DNA of 64,000 nucleotides from Juglans regia (lineage: Eukaryota; Streptophyta; Magnoliopsida; Fagales; Juglandaceae). This document shows positions 26,738-36,949 of this stretch, in pieces. The DNA lies in contig NC_049907.1 in NCBI RefSeq assembly GCF_001411555.2, positions 32,773,157 to 32,837,156 of the forward strand, in the 5' to 3' direction. A program made the translations under genes and the position numbers. The stretch's first letter is position 1. The number at the start of each line of letters is the position of its first letter. Below the pieces are notes generated by a model, which worked only from the letters and a program-made list of their open reading frames with translations, was not told where the DNA came from and did not search any database.

Positions 26738-26994
26738 CATAGAGTATATTTTTTTACTCTCGCTACTCTTGATAGTTAATTTTATTCCAATTGTTATGGG
26801 CTGCACATGAATAGGAATCATTTTGTCCATTTTGTAAAGAATATGATTCCTCTCTCTATTCTTTCCAAGAACAACGACAACTACAAAGATATTACACAAA
26901 ATAAACATACATACTGACATAATTTCATATGATACACTAAATATACTTTAGAATAAAAGTAATTTTATAATATAAAATACTACATTAATCTATT

Positions 26995-27385
26995 AGACTA
27001 AAAACGATTCTAAAATGCGGAATAACACTTTAGAAACAAGAATCAACAGGTTTTAATGCCAAGAACAATACCTCCAGTCATTGATGCTATTCACTGGTTT
27101 GTTGCATTTCTCACTGTGTTTGGTACTTCCAAACTCTTCTCCACTCTATTTAGATGGTGTAAGACTGAAAGGAATTGAGTGAGTGAGTCTGGGGACTAAA
27201 CACTGTATTTATAGCCGAAGCCTCCATCAAGTTTCAGTGTTACGTGTCCCACGTGCTCCGATTTTCATGGGGTCAGTTATGAACGTGATGAATAAGAGTG
27301 GTGGACCACTTTAAGGACTCCTAAGCGAGAGACTCATTCTCACAAACGGCCTTCATGAGAAACGGTCAACATAATCCACATTAGT
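26995..27385 (-). other. Inserted fragment carrying a gene-like promoter and 5' end
   Basis: About 390 bp absent from block A, which is continuous here (ACCACATAAATCTACACCAG near 4470). On the minus strand it reads like the start of a plant gene: ACGTG core motifs (CACGTG at 27250-27255 and ACGTGTC at 27242-27248), a TATAAATA box at 27206-27213, an ATG-free stretch with ACTCACTCACTCAATTCC, then short ATGs, one followed by a GT that could be a donor site. The coding part is too short to identify. It may be gene DNA captured by a transposon or a small element with its own promoter. Confidence 0.5.
27206..27213 (-). promoter_or_regulatory. TATA box with upstream ACGTG motifs
   Basis: TATAAATA on the minus strand, with a G-box (CACGTG) and an ABRE-like ACGTGTC about 30-45 bases upstream. 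The spacing is typical of stress- or ABA-responsive plant promoters (established motif knowledge). Activity here is inferred. Confidence 0.5.
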
Positions 27386-28070
27386 TTGTTGATTTATCTT
27401 GTAGAATCTCTTTTCTAATAGCCTATTGATTATTAGTATTATAGCTATATATGGGCAACTAGACTTAATATGTGAATTTGTTACATCTATCACGGAGACA
27501 AGATGACCTTGTTCATTATGTCCATCTTGTCCAGCACGACTGACTTTGATCTGTAGATTTGTATGGATATTTTTTAGAGAAATGCATGGCCTATACTAAC
27601 TTGTCTTATTAGCTTATAAAGTTCTTTTTACTATAAGATAGAATTTAACGTAGTATATTAAATAAAATCAGGAAGGTCTTAATGTGATCATTAAATAAAG
27701 TAAAATTTCTTTAATATAAAATTTTTATATAGACCTGGTATTTCTCTTCTCCGTTGTAAAATACAACTAGCTCCTTTAATCAAGGAGATTGGCTATCGCA
27801 ATGACTTCAAAATGGGCCATAATTAATGAAGTCAAAATGGCCTAGCATGAAAGCCCATCAGACGTCTGATACAAACCGAGAGGGGGCAAAATTATTAACA
27901 CATTTTGTAGAAGAGAAATGCTTTAGGAATATAGCACGAAACAACAACACAAACCAGATGAACTATTTTGCCAACATCAAAGCCAAACTTCTTTGTTTTA
28001 TGAGAGTGTCTTTATTTGAAGAGGCAAAAAGAAACAGTACATGAACACATTTCTCCATGCCAAACTATAG

Positions 28071-28552
28071 TCCAGCCTTGATTTCCTCTTCCGTGATCAT
28101 AATGTCACCCTTGCTATGGTAGTTTGTTGTCATCTTATTTTTACTGCGACCTTCGATCACTATGCACTTGTAGTAGTAGCTATCTTCGTTCACCTTATCA
28201 ATTCGATTCTTAATGGAGCGAACAGGGCTACCTGCATCATCATCATCAAGGGTATTCATCATCTTATCCTTAATTCAATGAAATAATTCCTGAGCTTTTA
28301 ATGTTTAATTGTAAAGATACATGAGTAATATTATATATTTTCCAACTAGCTTGCTTAATAATTAATATCTACAGCAAAATTGACTTGCCTGATGCTGTTG
28401 GGGCCTCCATTGCCTTGAATGTAATCAATGCTCTTGACAACTTGTGGCATGAGTTTTGGGATGAGGTTGTGAGAATCTAGGACCAGGGCTTTGATCAATC
28501 TGGATGGAGGGATTGGGGAAGTTAAGTCGTCTGTAGAAGTGATTACACCCAT
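28071..28552 (-). pseudogene. PR-10/Bet v 1-like pseudogene, copy C
   Basis: Exon 1 (from 28552, MGVITSTDDLTSP) is open and keeps GNGGP. Its end is damaged: the glutamate codon before the intron is GTA, and the donor reads AT instead of GT (28367-28368). Exon 2 begins SPVRSIKNRIDKV and has a 66-base in-frame deletion, relative to copy B, removing about 22 residues between the IEG motif and SKNK. The homology then stops at 28071 after KAG, so the C-terminal helix and original stop codon are gone. The upstream TATA box (28667-28674) survives. This lesion set is the heaviest of the three pseudogenes. Confidence 0.88.
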
Positions 28553-28666
28553 GATATGCTAGCTAGATGATTGAAAGTAGCAAGGCCTAAGGACTCATAA
28601 GGTAGATGGCTTTTAATTAGAGTATCTTCAACTAATTGGTAAGGAGAATGTAGCATGGAAAGGGCC

Positions 28667-28674
28667 TATTTATA
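28667..28674 (-). promoter_or_regulatory. TATA box of PR-10 copy C
   Basis: TATAAATA on the minus strand about 115 bases upstream of the copy C start codon, in the same context as copy B. Confidence 0.6.
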
Positions 28675-28960
28675 GGTTGAGGTCATGACAGTAGTAGTAC
28701 TCTTGTTTCTGAATTTGTTTGCTTTTGCTTATAGGGCAATCAATGCCTAGAATACTGTATTTGATTAATAACATATAATGTATTTGGGCTTCATTCTTGA
28801 AGTAAGATCATGTATACGTCTATATATATTATATGCACTTCCAATCTCCTTGACTACCTTAACTGCATGCACTATGTTAATACATATACAAAAGGAAAAG
28901 AGTATGGATCACAACGTCATATTTAAATTAAACACCCTTTTGATTCGGGATTATTTTTCT

Positions 28961-29249
28961 TTTTCCATCTCCTTTTATCATCATGTTAAGATCGATTATT
29001 AATGATTGTGCAATCAAAAAAAATTTTGATATGGATTTCCTGAAAGATAGTAAACAAAAAATCAAATTTTGATATCAAATTATTAAATGATTAAAATTGA
29101 ATTCATTTCTTTCCAATCTATTTAAGCTTATGAAATAAATGAGTATTTAAACTAACTTCACATTTCACAGTATTCTAATTAAATATTGAAGTGTTAGATT
29201 CACTAAAAAATATATATTACCCACACATATTATCTTCACATTCTGGAAG
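28961..29249. other. AT-rich DNA, nothing recognised
   Basis: Unique-looking AT-rich sequence between the end of block C and the GC-richer retroelement remnant. No gene or site seen. Confidence 0.5.
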
Positions 29250-29257
29250 ATAAGGAC

Positions 29258-31020
29258 GTGCGTCCGACGACCACTACTTATGAAGCGAAGCGTCTTGCAA
29301 TCATGTGGGAATGGGTGCAAAAACACCCCGACGGCGTTCACTCCGAGGTCCTCCTTTCTGAGGTAAGTCTAAGGATTTCTCTGCCTCCTCTAGGACACCT
29401 TCCTTCTGATGATAGGCCGACTTTTATGCGGCCCCAAATTGCTCTGCTTCGGAAGCTTTCCTCAGATACTCCTCAGCCGGATAAGGGGAAGAAAATCCAT
29501 CGGGAGAATGTTCAAGCCAAGGATGGACTACCTCCTAGGGTTCGAGACCCTTTACTGCAGGAGCTAGCCGTTCGGTTACTGTGGTGGTCCTGGCGCCGGT
29601 TGTGGCGAGCAAACAGGTAGGCATTTTCCCGTGGTGCCTCTCCCGACAACGATTGATGAGGCGCTCGGGGATGAGGCCGAGATGGGTGCCCTCTTCCAAG
29701 GTATTTTTGCGTCTTCCCCTCCTAGTGAGGGACATCATTCTTCTTCATAGATCTCTCCTCCTTCTTCGTCCCATTCAGCCGCCGGGAGTCACTCTATTAA
29801 GGCAACCAATGAGGGGTGGAGGTTTCTTCTAGCAACCGTGCGGAGGTAGAAGATTACATAGGAGGTAAATCTCCTCCATACATTGTAGTCCTCAGGTGTC
29901 CAATGAATCCTGCTGCAAATTCTCTTGTTAAGGCCAACAATGGTTCGAGGAGTCTGGTCATCGATCCATTTGTCTAGGTGGAGTCTTTTGAAGGTGGCGA
30001 TTCTGTAGGTGATACAACCGATGAGGGTCCGCATGAGGAACTGTTCACCCGAGTTGAATACCCATCGGCAGACGACTTTCCTCCGGATGCTGCAATCAGC
30101 CCCCACCCTGGGAGTTTAAGTGAGGACCCACTTGCTCCTGTAGAGGACTCTGGGGAACTTCCTATATTCGCGAGTCTTGCAGAGGCCCTTCCGTCTTTGT
30201 CCTAACTAGCCATGGAGGGGAGTCGGGAGGAAACTATTGGCCAGGTTATTGAATGCATGTATGCTTTCTTCCATAAGGTTTGATTGTTCATTTCCCGCCT
30301 CTTACTTTTGTTTTCCTACTTCCTCCCTTTTTCTCAGTCTTTCCTTTATGTCGCCAGGGTACTTATCAGCTTGTGACTTTCAACGTGGAAGACTAGGAAG
30401 CGGCCGCTCAAGAGAGCTTGGACTGTTCTCGTGGCGATAGGGAGGAGAGGGAACAATTAAACCTTGAACTTAAGAAGACGAGGGTCGATTTGTCAGAAGA
30501 GCACAAGAGATTGAAGAAGTTGGAGAATCACCAGCGGAAGTATAAGCAAAAGTGGGAAGAGGGGAAGACCCAATTGGAGCAGCTCAACCAAAGTCTTCAG
30601 GATGACTCATCCCGAATGCAGGAAGAGAAGGACCGGTTGAAGGAGTTGAATCAAAATCTTTGAGACGCCACCCTCTCTTTACAAAGGCAAGTAAGGTGGT
30701 TCCCAACACTTTGTGACAAGGAATGGGGACACGAGGTGGCTAAAGGCTGCAAATCAATGCGGTTATTTCTGTTAGGGAATCCAAAGCTGCATTCGAGATC
30801 TTTCACCAAGTACCTTCAGAGGCTTGTGCTTGGTGATATCCCTACTAGTGAAGCATCCTTTGAATCCAACCGATTTGGGAAGGAAATAGATGCCGATTGA
30901 TTTTCCTGATCCAGCCACGACTGCACCAGCATTAGTGGAGCCATCTAGCTTTGCTCCTACTGCTGCTGAGCTGACCAACCTAGCTCCTGCTACCGCTGGG
31001 CCGACCACCCTTGCTCCCGG
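29258..31020 (+). pseudogene. Antisense-ORF remnant of the Tat-like element, coiled-coil protein
   Basis: Pieces of one gene lie in order: 29258-29617 (RLAIMWEWVQKHPDGVHSEV), an acidic Asp/Glu/Pro-rich segment at 29978-30202, a short exon starting at ATG 30212 and ending FFHK at 30277, then a likely intron 30278-30357 (GTTTGATTG to TCGCCAG). The next exon runs GTYQLVTFNVED, one TAG (30394-30396), and a strong heptad-rich coiled coil (REEREQLNLELKKTR to about 30660). A Thr/Ala/Pro-rich tail follows (30890-31020). Stops and frame changes make it non-functional. The layout recalls the 'putative gypsy type transposon' family; that link is inference. It runs opposite to gag. Confidence 0.6.
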
Positions 31021-31029
31021 TGCCGAGAC

Positions 31030-32250
31030 TAAAGTCTTTCTTTGTTTCGTTGTACTCCCCCTTTTTTCTTATATGTTTCGTTGTACTCCCTTTTTTTTCT
31101 TACACATGTATCCACATTTTGTTGCTCAGCGGCTTGTACACATACATATACTGACTAATGCTCATATCTTGGCTCGCCATGCCTTCACCTTTGCTACTTT
31201 TTTCCTTTCTTCTTTTGTCGTTGAGTGACCGGCCCGAGGAAATGAGGTAAAGGGGTCCTCAAAGCCCCTACCTACCCTGCTAGCCAGTCATGCTACGCTT
31301 GTTTCTCTTCTGTGGATAGCCATTCTTAGAACGTGGCGGTCATTTTTATCATTATTTGGGCGACCGTGTCCGACCAAGCCTTTGAAATTTCCAAGCCTAC
31401 CCTGTTGGCGTCCATTGCTTCATTGATGGAGATTCTGCTGATGAAGATTTTGTTGGTAGAGATTTTATCTTCGGGTGGCTAAGGGTCAACCCGCACTCCT
31501 CTGCGAGAGGGATAAGGCAACGATTTAGGCCTACTTTTCATTTTTGCTTCGCTGGGAGGTAAGTTGTTGTTGATGGAGTTCTCGTTTAGTGGAGTTGACT
31601 TTTGTCCATTGGAACTAGTCGATCTTCACACTACAGAAAATTATTACGTTAGTAAAATAGAATTCACACAAGTTTTTAAGGAGACAAACTGGAGCGTTTA
31701 GCTGCTGCGACTGATTTTTTGCCTGCTGTTGTTTGATTCTTCCCTTCTTTCTCTTCTTCCCTCGTTTTTTTATTGTTCAAATTTTTGGGTTCTAAACGCA
31801 ATCACACATTGTTAGGCTAACATGCCTTGTTGACTATTCAATTCCCTCGGGCCGAGTAAGGGTTAGAAACTCAGCGAGTTCTAACCAATAGGAATAAATC
31901 CCTTATAGTTACCCCGCTAATTCTTTCTGGATGAGTCTGGGAAGAATTCTTCTTATCTTTCCCTTTATTCACACTGTATGAAGTTCACGGCTTTCCTGGT
32001 CGCATGCTGAGTGATCGTTCGTATTTTTTGTATGTGGCGACGCAGTGCCAGTTAAGTTTTCGCATTAAATGGTGTCCTTTCGCTTTCTGCGTTATAGCTC
32101 CATTCTTAACTAGCATTAACTTTGTATGTCATATCAACAAATATGCTCTGCATCGGTTGCAATAATCAAGGGATTCTGGTTCTCTGGAAACACATGGCGA
32201 CTTATGGTGATTCGTGGAGTTATGACGGCTTGATAGGCCAAGCGTCCACC
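31030..32250. other. Noncoding retroelement DNA with diverged repeats
   Basis: T-rich sequence with a duplicated TTTCGTTGTACTCCC (about 31040-31100), then at 31235-31570 at least one copy of the repeat found at 35545-36560 (GGGATAAGGCAAC, TAGGCCTAC, GGGAGGTAAGTTGTTG). No coding sequence seen. Confidence 0.5.
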
Positions 32251-32254
32251 CGCC

Positions 32255-32261
32255 TATATAA
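32255..32261 (+). promoter_or_regulatory. TATA box and leader within the Tat-like remnant
   Basis: CCTATATAAGGACCC is followed by a CT-rich, ATG-free leader (about 32285-32410) and an ATG at 32412. This is a textbook plant core promoter layout. It points to the right, opposite to gag, so it could be an antisense-ORF promoter or an LTR promoter from another element. Confidence 0.5.
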
Positions 32262-32411
32262 GGACCCTGCTCCCAGTTAGAAATTCCACTACACTCACTT
32301 CTGCCTTTCTCTTTGATTCTATTACTCTCGTTTTGCTGCTTGAGTTTCTAGTTCCTTTTCTTGCCTTGCATTTCTTCCAAAGTTCCTTTGTTTATTTTTC
32401 TTCTATCCGTC

Positions 32412-32820
32412 ATGGTTCTGATGAATCCTTCACACCCTAGTGGGCGACAGGTCCTCTGGTGGCACTCAGGTCGTTGTTGGTCGTGGCGGTCGAGCGTTGG
32501 AGGGCGGAACCGCCCCTCTCCTTCGTTGTTGGGGTCCTAGACCCTTTGTTCTCGTTCTCGCCCTTTTGCTTATTGAACTTCCTCGTTCTCCCCTTTTTGC
32601 TTACGGGACTCAACTTCAAAACTCTTCTTCATGGGCACTGCCTGCTCTGAACTCACTGATTGGTTGGTCACAGTGGAAAAGTGCTTTTGTCACAGTGGTG
32701 AATGGCTTGGTTTCCGTGGTGGCCATCATTCGTCTGAAAAGCGATTCTCAGCTTAGAAATTAGCTCCGAGATGTTTTGATTCTTGGTGCTGTCTTCGTTG
32801 TTGCTTCAAGAAATGCTTGT
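32412..32820 (+). other. Possible 5' end of an ORF downstream of the TATA box, degraded
   Basis: From the ATG at 32412 the frame stays open for about 43 codons and then stops. A neighbouring frame (32440-32763) is open for 107 codons but begins at GTG. Neither shows a domain. It may be the start of a second antisense-ORF copy interrupted by the AT-rich stretch that follows (inference). Confidence 0.25.
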
Positions 32821-33738
32821 CCTGTTTAAAACACAGACAACTACAGACCCCAAACTCATTTCTTTCACCCAGAAATGTGGTCTACAACCAAGGGCTGACC
32901 TACATTGATGCTTATGGGGAGGGGGGGGATAGTTTTTAAAAACTTGTTTTAGTATATGGTTTTTTAAAGATTTCCTAATATAAAGATAATTTGTCCCCCA
33001 AAGCATTTTCAAAAATCTTACTTAATACTCAGTTGTCTAGATTTCTTTTAGTTTTTCAAAAAAATTTCATACTCACACCTATTTTTTGTCATTAACAAAA
33101 TCTCACATTCTCATTTTTTTCACATCTCGTAAAATACAAGAAAATATCTTGGTCACTTTTTATAAGCTATTTGGTAAATCTACAATCTCATTTTTCTTAT
33201 TTATTTACACTTTTATTTTCAAGTCTTCCACTAGCTAATTTATTAATTTGGATTAGTTTTGTTAGTAAGTACATATGTACTACAATCGAATTAATAATAA
33301 GGAGTTAAGGCAAAGATAAAACCACATAGTTAATTTTTATCGTTTGTTTACTTAATTTTTATTGTTTGTCTCAACAAGTCTCACATAGTTATTTCTATCT
33401 TAATTTTTATCATTCACTTAAGTCCAATGGAGCTCAAGTGAGAGGTTTAGATTGGTGGCTTGAATAATTTAGTTGTGCCTAGATAACTATCTTATATGGT
33501 TAATGTTAAATGTTGGTGACATGCTTTGCTATCTTAAATGTTGGTTACCGTTTCCCCTTGCATACGATACACTTTGCTAATTGCCCCCCACGCACCAAAA
33601 CCTAGTTCTGCCCCTACCTGCAGCTTACTGTTTGGTTTCCTTGGGTTTGAGAACAGCGAGGTCTTCGGCCATTTTACGGTTTAGATCGAGCACTTGAACA
33701 CTTCTCCTTCTTGTAACCCGTGTGGTCTTATGTGACCT
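32821..33738. other. AT-rich stretch inside the Tat-like remnant, probable insertion
   Basis: A sharp fall in GC content from about 32890 to 33600, with a G-run at 32926-32933. GC content recovers at 33610. No reading frame. The ends look like an inserted element, but I could not find convincing terminal repeats. Confidence 0.35.
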
Positions 33739-33743
33739 TGTGC

Positions 33744-35022
33744 TGTGATACCCCATACGATATTGATAATAGTAGGTAGTGTATGGGATCCCACATTGCT
33801 GGGGAAGGAGAAGTTCTTGCTCTTTTTAAGGTTTCAATGGGACTCCAATTGTATCATTGACTAGTCCTTTTAGAGTATAGGTCATGTGGTTTGGACTTTC
33901 CATTGGAGCGTTACAAATGATATCAGAACTTATCCCAACCAGAAATGTAGAATTTGAGCCATGCCACCTACAATGGACAGGCTTGAAAAGGACGTCGGGA
34001 ATTTAAGGAGGATAGATTGTGATATCCCATATGATATGGATAAGTGTAGGTGGTGTATGGGATCCCACATTGCTGGGGAATGATAAGTTTTTGCTCTTTA
34101 TAAGGTTCCAATGTGATTCCAATTGTATCATTGACTAGTTCTTTTAGAGTATAGGTCATATGGTTTGGGCTTTTCAATGGGATTATTGCTCTTTATAAGG
34201 TTCCAATGGGGCTCCAATTGTATCATTGACTAGTTCTTTTAGAGTATAGGCCATGTGGTTTGGGCTTTCCATTGGAGCGTTACAAATGATATCAGAACTT
34301 ATCCCAACCAGAAATGTGGAATTTGAGCCATGCCACCTACAATGGACAGGCCTGAAAAGGACGTCTGGAATTTAAGGAGGGTAGATTGTGATACTCCATA
34401 TGATATGGATAAGAGTAGGTGGTGTATAGGATCCCACATTGCTTGGTAATGAGAAGTTCTTGCTCTTTATAAGGTTCCAATGTGACTCCAATTGTATCAT
34501 TGACTAGTTCTTTTAGAGTATAGGTCATATGGTTTGGGCTTTCCAATGGGATTATTGCTCTTTATAAGGTTCCAATAGGGCTCCAATTGTATCATTGACT
34601 AGTCCTTTTAGAGTATAGGTCATGTGGTTTGGGCTTTCCATTGGAGCGTTACAAATGATATCAGAACTTATCTCAACCAGAGATGTGGAATTTGAGCCAT
34701 ACCACCTGCAATGGACAGGCCTGAAAAGGACGTCGGGAATTTAAGGAGTGTAGATTGTGATACCCCATATGATATGGATAAGAGTAGGTGGTGTATGGGA
34801 TCCCACATTGCTTGGTAATGAGAAGTTCTTGCTCTTTATAAGGTTCCAATATGACTCCAATTGTATCATTGACTAGTTCTTTTAGAATATAGGTCATATG
34901 GTTTGGGCTTTCCAATGTGATTATTGCTCTTTATAAGGTTCCAATAGGGCTCAAATTGTATCATTGACTAGTCCTTTTAGAGTATAGGCCATGTGGTTTG
35001 GACTTTCCATTGGGGCGTTACA
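33744..35022 (+). mobile_element. Tandem TRIM retrotransposon array (4 LTRs, 3 internal regions)
   Basis: LTRs lie at 33744-33915 (172 bp), 34018-34284, 34387-34653 and 34756-35022 (267 bp each). All start TGTGATA and end GCGTTACA. The three internal regions are each 102 bp (33916-34017, 34285-34386, 34654-34755). They begin AATGATATCAGAAC, resembling the TGGTATCAGAGC primer binding site for initiator tRNA-Met, and end in a purine-rich AAGGAGGGTAGAT-like tract. LTRs 2-4 are longer by an internal duplication of about 95 bp (TTGCTCTTTATAAGGTTCCAAT). No coding capacity, as expected of terminal-repeat retrotransposons in miniature. The target duplication TGTGC is exact at 33739-33743 and 35023-35027. 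Short antisense frames seen in each copy are shadows. Confidence 0.9.
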
Positions 35023-35027
35023 TGTGC

Positions 35028-35300
35028 ATAGCTTGTTCCTTGTAGCTCGGCGACTTTCTGATGTAATTTGTTCCTTGTAGCTTTGCGACTTTGTGATGTA
35101 ATAATTTCCTTGTAGCTCTGCAATTCATGTTGTAATTTTTTCCTTGTAGTCTTTGTGACTTTGTGATGTAATAATTATTTCCTTGTAACTTTGCGACATC
35201 GGAATGTAATTTGTTCCTTGTAGTCTTTGTGACTTTGTGATGTAATAATTTCCTTGTAGCTTTGCGACTTTATGATGTAATTTGTTCCATGTAATCCTGC
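35028..35300. repeat. Short tandem repeat, about 35-bp period
   Basis: About eight imperfect copies of TTCCTTGTAGCTTTGCGACT followed by TTGTGATGTAAT, with unit lengths roughly 33-40 bases. It begins right after the TRIM target duplication and is part of the host element. Confidence 0.75.
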
Positions 35301-35544
35301 ATAATTAATAAAACAATTTTGTGTATTCGGTTGTACCTTCCCTGCATTTTCCTTGTTGTATTGTGTCCACATTTTCTAGTATTTTGTGTATCCAGTTGCA
35401 CTGTCTCTACCTTTTCCTTGCTCGTTAATGCTTTGTGTGGCCTTTTTGAGATATTTTGTTTCTTTTAGATATTTTGTTTCTTTTATATAGATTCTTTTTT
35501 CTTCGAGCAGTCATAAGACTTAAACCCACACTCTATTGGGGAGA

Positions 35545-36560
35545 GATAAGGCTATCTCAAATAAGTCGGCCCCTTTTGGTTTCCCAAGGAGGTAACTTCT
35601 TCGGGCTGCCATTCAGGTAGTCCGCTATTTTGCCTTGATAGGAGACGAGATAAGTTCTTCAGGCCACGTTGAAGGCAGGACCCGTTCTCCTCTGCGGAAT
35701 GGATAAGGCCGCCTTTAGGCCGGCCTTTCCCTGTTGAGTCTTGGAATGAGGTAAATTGTTTGGGCAATCTGTTATTGGACCAGCTCTCGCTCGTTGATAT
35801 CATAGGGAAATGTAACATTTTTAGCCAGGCTGGTGCTAGACCCACTCTTCACTCGTAGTGTAGGTCGGGGTAAGTTTTCTAGTTGCCGCAAGGGCCAATC
35901 CCACTCTCCTCCGTGGGAGGATAAGGTCACCCTTGGGCAGACCTTTCCTCTTGTATTCCGCGGGGAGGTAAGTTAGTTGGGTAGTTTATTACTGTATTCG
36001 CTCTTGCCTGTTGACACTCATGAGGAAGGTATATTTTCTAATTAGGGTAGCTGAGGACTAACCCAAACTTTGTCGCGGGAAGGACAAGGCAACCTTAAGG
36101 CCTACCTTTCCCTTTTGGTATCCCGCAGGGAGGTAAGTTCAGATAGCAATTTGGCTGACCGCTCTTCACCGTGACACAAGTCGGAGTAAGTTCTTCAGGC
36201 CGCCTTGAAGGCAGGACCCGCTCTCTACTACAGGAGGAATAAGTTCATCATAAGGCCGACCTTTGTGTTGTGACGGAGGTTAGGGTAGTTTATTCGGGAT
36301 GGCCACGGGGCTGGTCTCGCTATTCTTTACGGGAGGGATAAGGCCACCCTAGGGCCGACCTTTCCCTATAGTGTCCCATAGGGAGGTATGTTTTCGAATA
36401 GTTTGTTACTAGACCGGCACCCGCTTGTTAACGTCTGCAAGGAAGGTGAATTTTATCTTCGGGCCTCCATTCGCTTACTTGCACTCCACCGCAGGAGGGA
36501 TAAGGCAACCCTTAGGCCTACCTTTCCCTATGGTGCCCCACTAGGAGGTAAGTTGTTGAT
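35545..36560. repeat. Imperfect tandem repeat, about 150-bp spacing
   Basis: The motif series GGGATAAGGCAACC ... AGGCCTACCTTTCCCT ... GGGAGGTAAGTT occurs about seven times (near 35545, 35700, 35920, 36080, 36235, 36335, 36495) with variable spacing, and once more near 31506. Several copies contain AGGTAAGTT, a perfect plant 5' splice-site consensus. The stretch 35300-35545 between the two repeat sets has nothing else recognisable. Confidence 0.7.
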
Positions 36561-36949
36561 GACCTTGTCTTCGTAGATTTCTTTAGCCGCACTTTTTGTT
36601 GTTGGTGCCTTATTGATAATCTGAGAGGGTGTAGTAGATATTTTGCATTGTCCTGAAAAGTTTTGCTTTATTAAATAAAAAGGAATGTACAAGCTCGGTG
36701 GAGAGACGTTACAAAATTTAAAGGACTCTGAATCCTACTCTGGGGAGGTCATCGCCCATCTTCTTCTCCAAAGCCGCGCACCATCCCTTCCCCCTAGACA
36801 TTGGCAAGGCAAATTGTAGACCGAGGCCTGCCGTAGTTCTTTTAGTGGTGCCCGGCCTATTTTGTCCCTTCGGTGCCATCCAAGGTCGGCCCTTCGTCTT
36901 TCTACTTCAACTCTTGTAAGTAGCATTCCCTCACCAATACCTGCTCCCC
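36561..36949 (-). other. Post-protease junction; RT and integrase missing
   Basis: Just after the protease segment the minus strand still encodes VRECYLQEL, as in the linker before RT in related polyproteins, then loses similarity. No YxDD, RNase H or integrase motif is visible between here and the tandem repeats, so pol was deleted. Confidence 0.5.

Larger units (their letters stand above)
26738..27960. repeat. PR-10 tandem duplication, block B, right part
   Basis: Continues block B after the solo LTR. It matches block A about 4235-5060 (for example TCAAGGAGATTGG and TCAAAATGGCCTA), interrupted by an extra piece at about 26995-27385. No gene of its own is seen. Confidence 0.7.
27961..28960. 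repeat. PR-10 tandem duplication, block C (truncated)
   Basis: Third block copy. Similarity to blocks A and B runs from the TGCCAACATCAAAGCC segment through pseudogene C and its upstream flank (TGCATGCACTATGTTAATACATATAC) and fades near 28960. Most of the flank present in A and B is missing. A deletion just before 28071 joins CTCCATGCC directly to the middle of exon 2. Confidence 0.7.

Noticed and set aside
22886..26742. Exact target duplication for the solo LTR
   Set aside because: The flanks TGTAG and CATAG match at only three of five positions; the insertion is supported by block comparison instead.
33968..34915. Three similar 69-80 codon minus-strand frames
   Set aside because: They are antisense shadows of the TRIM LTR copies.
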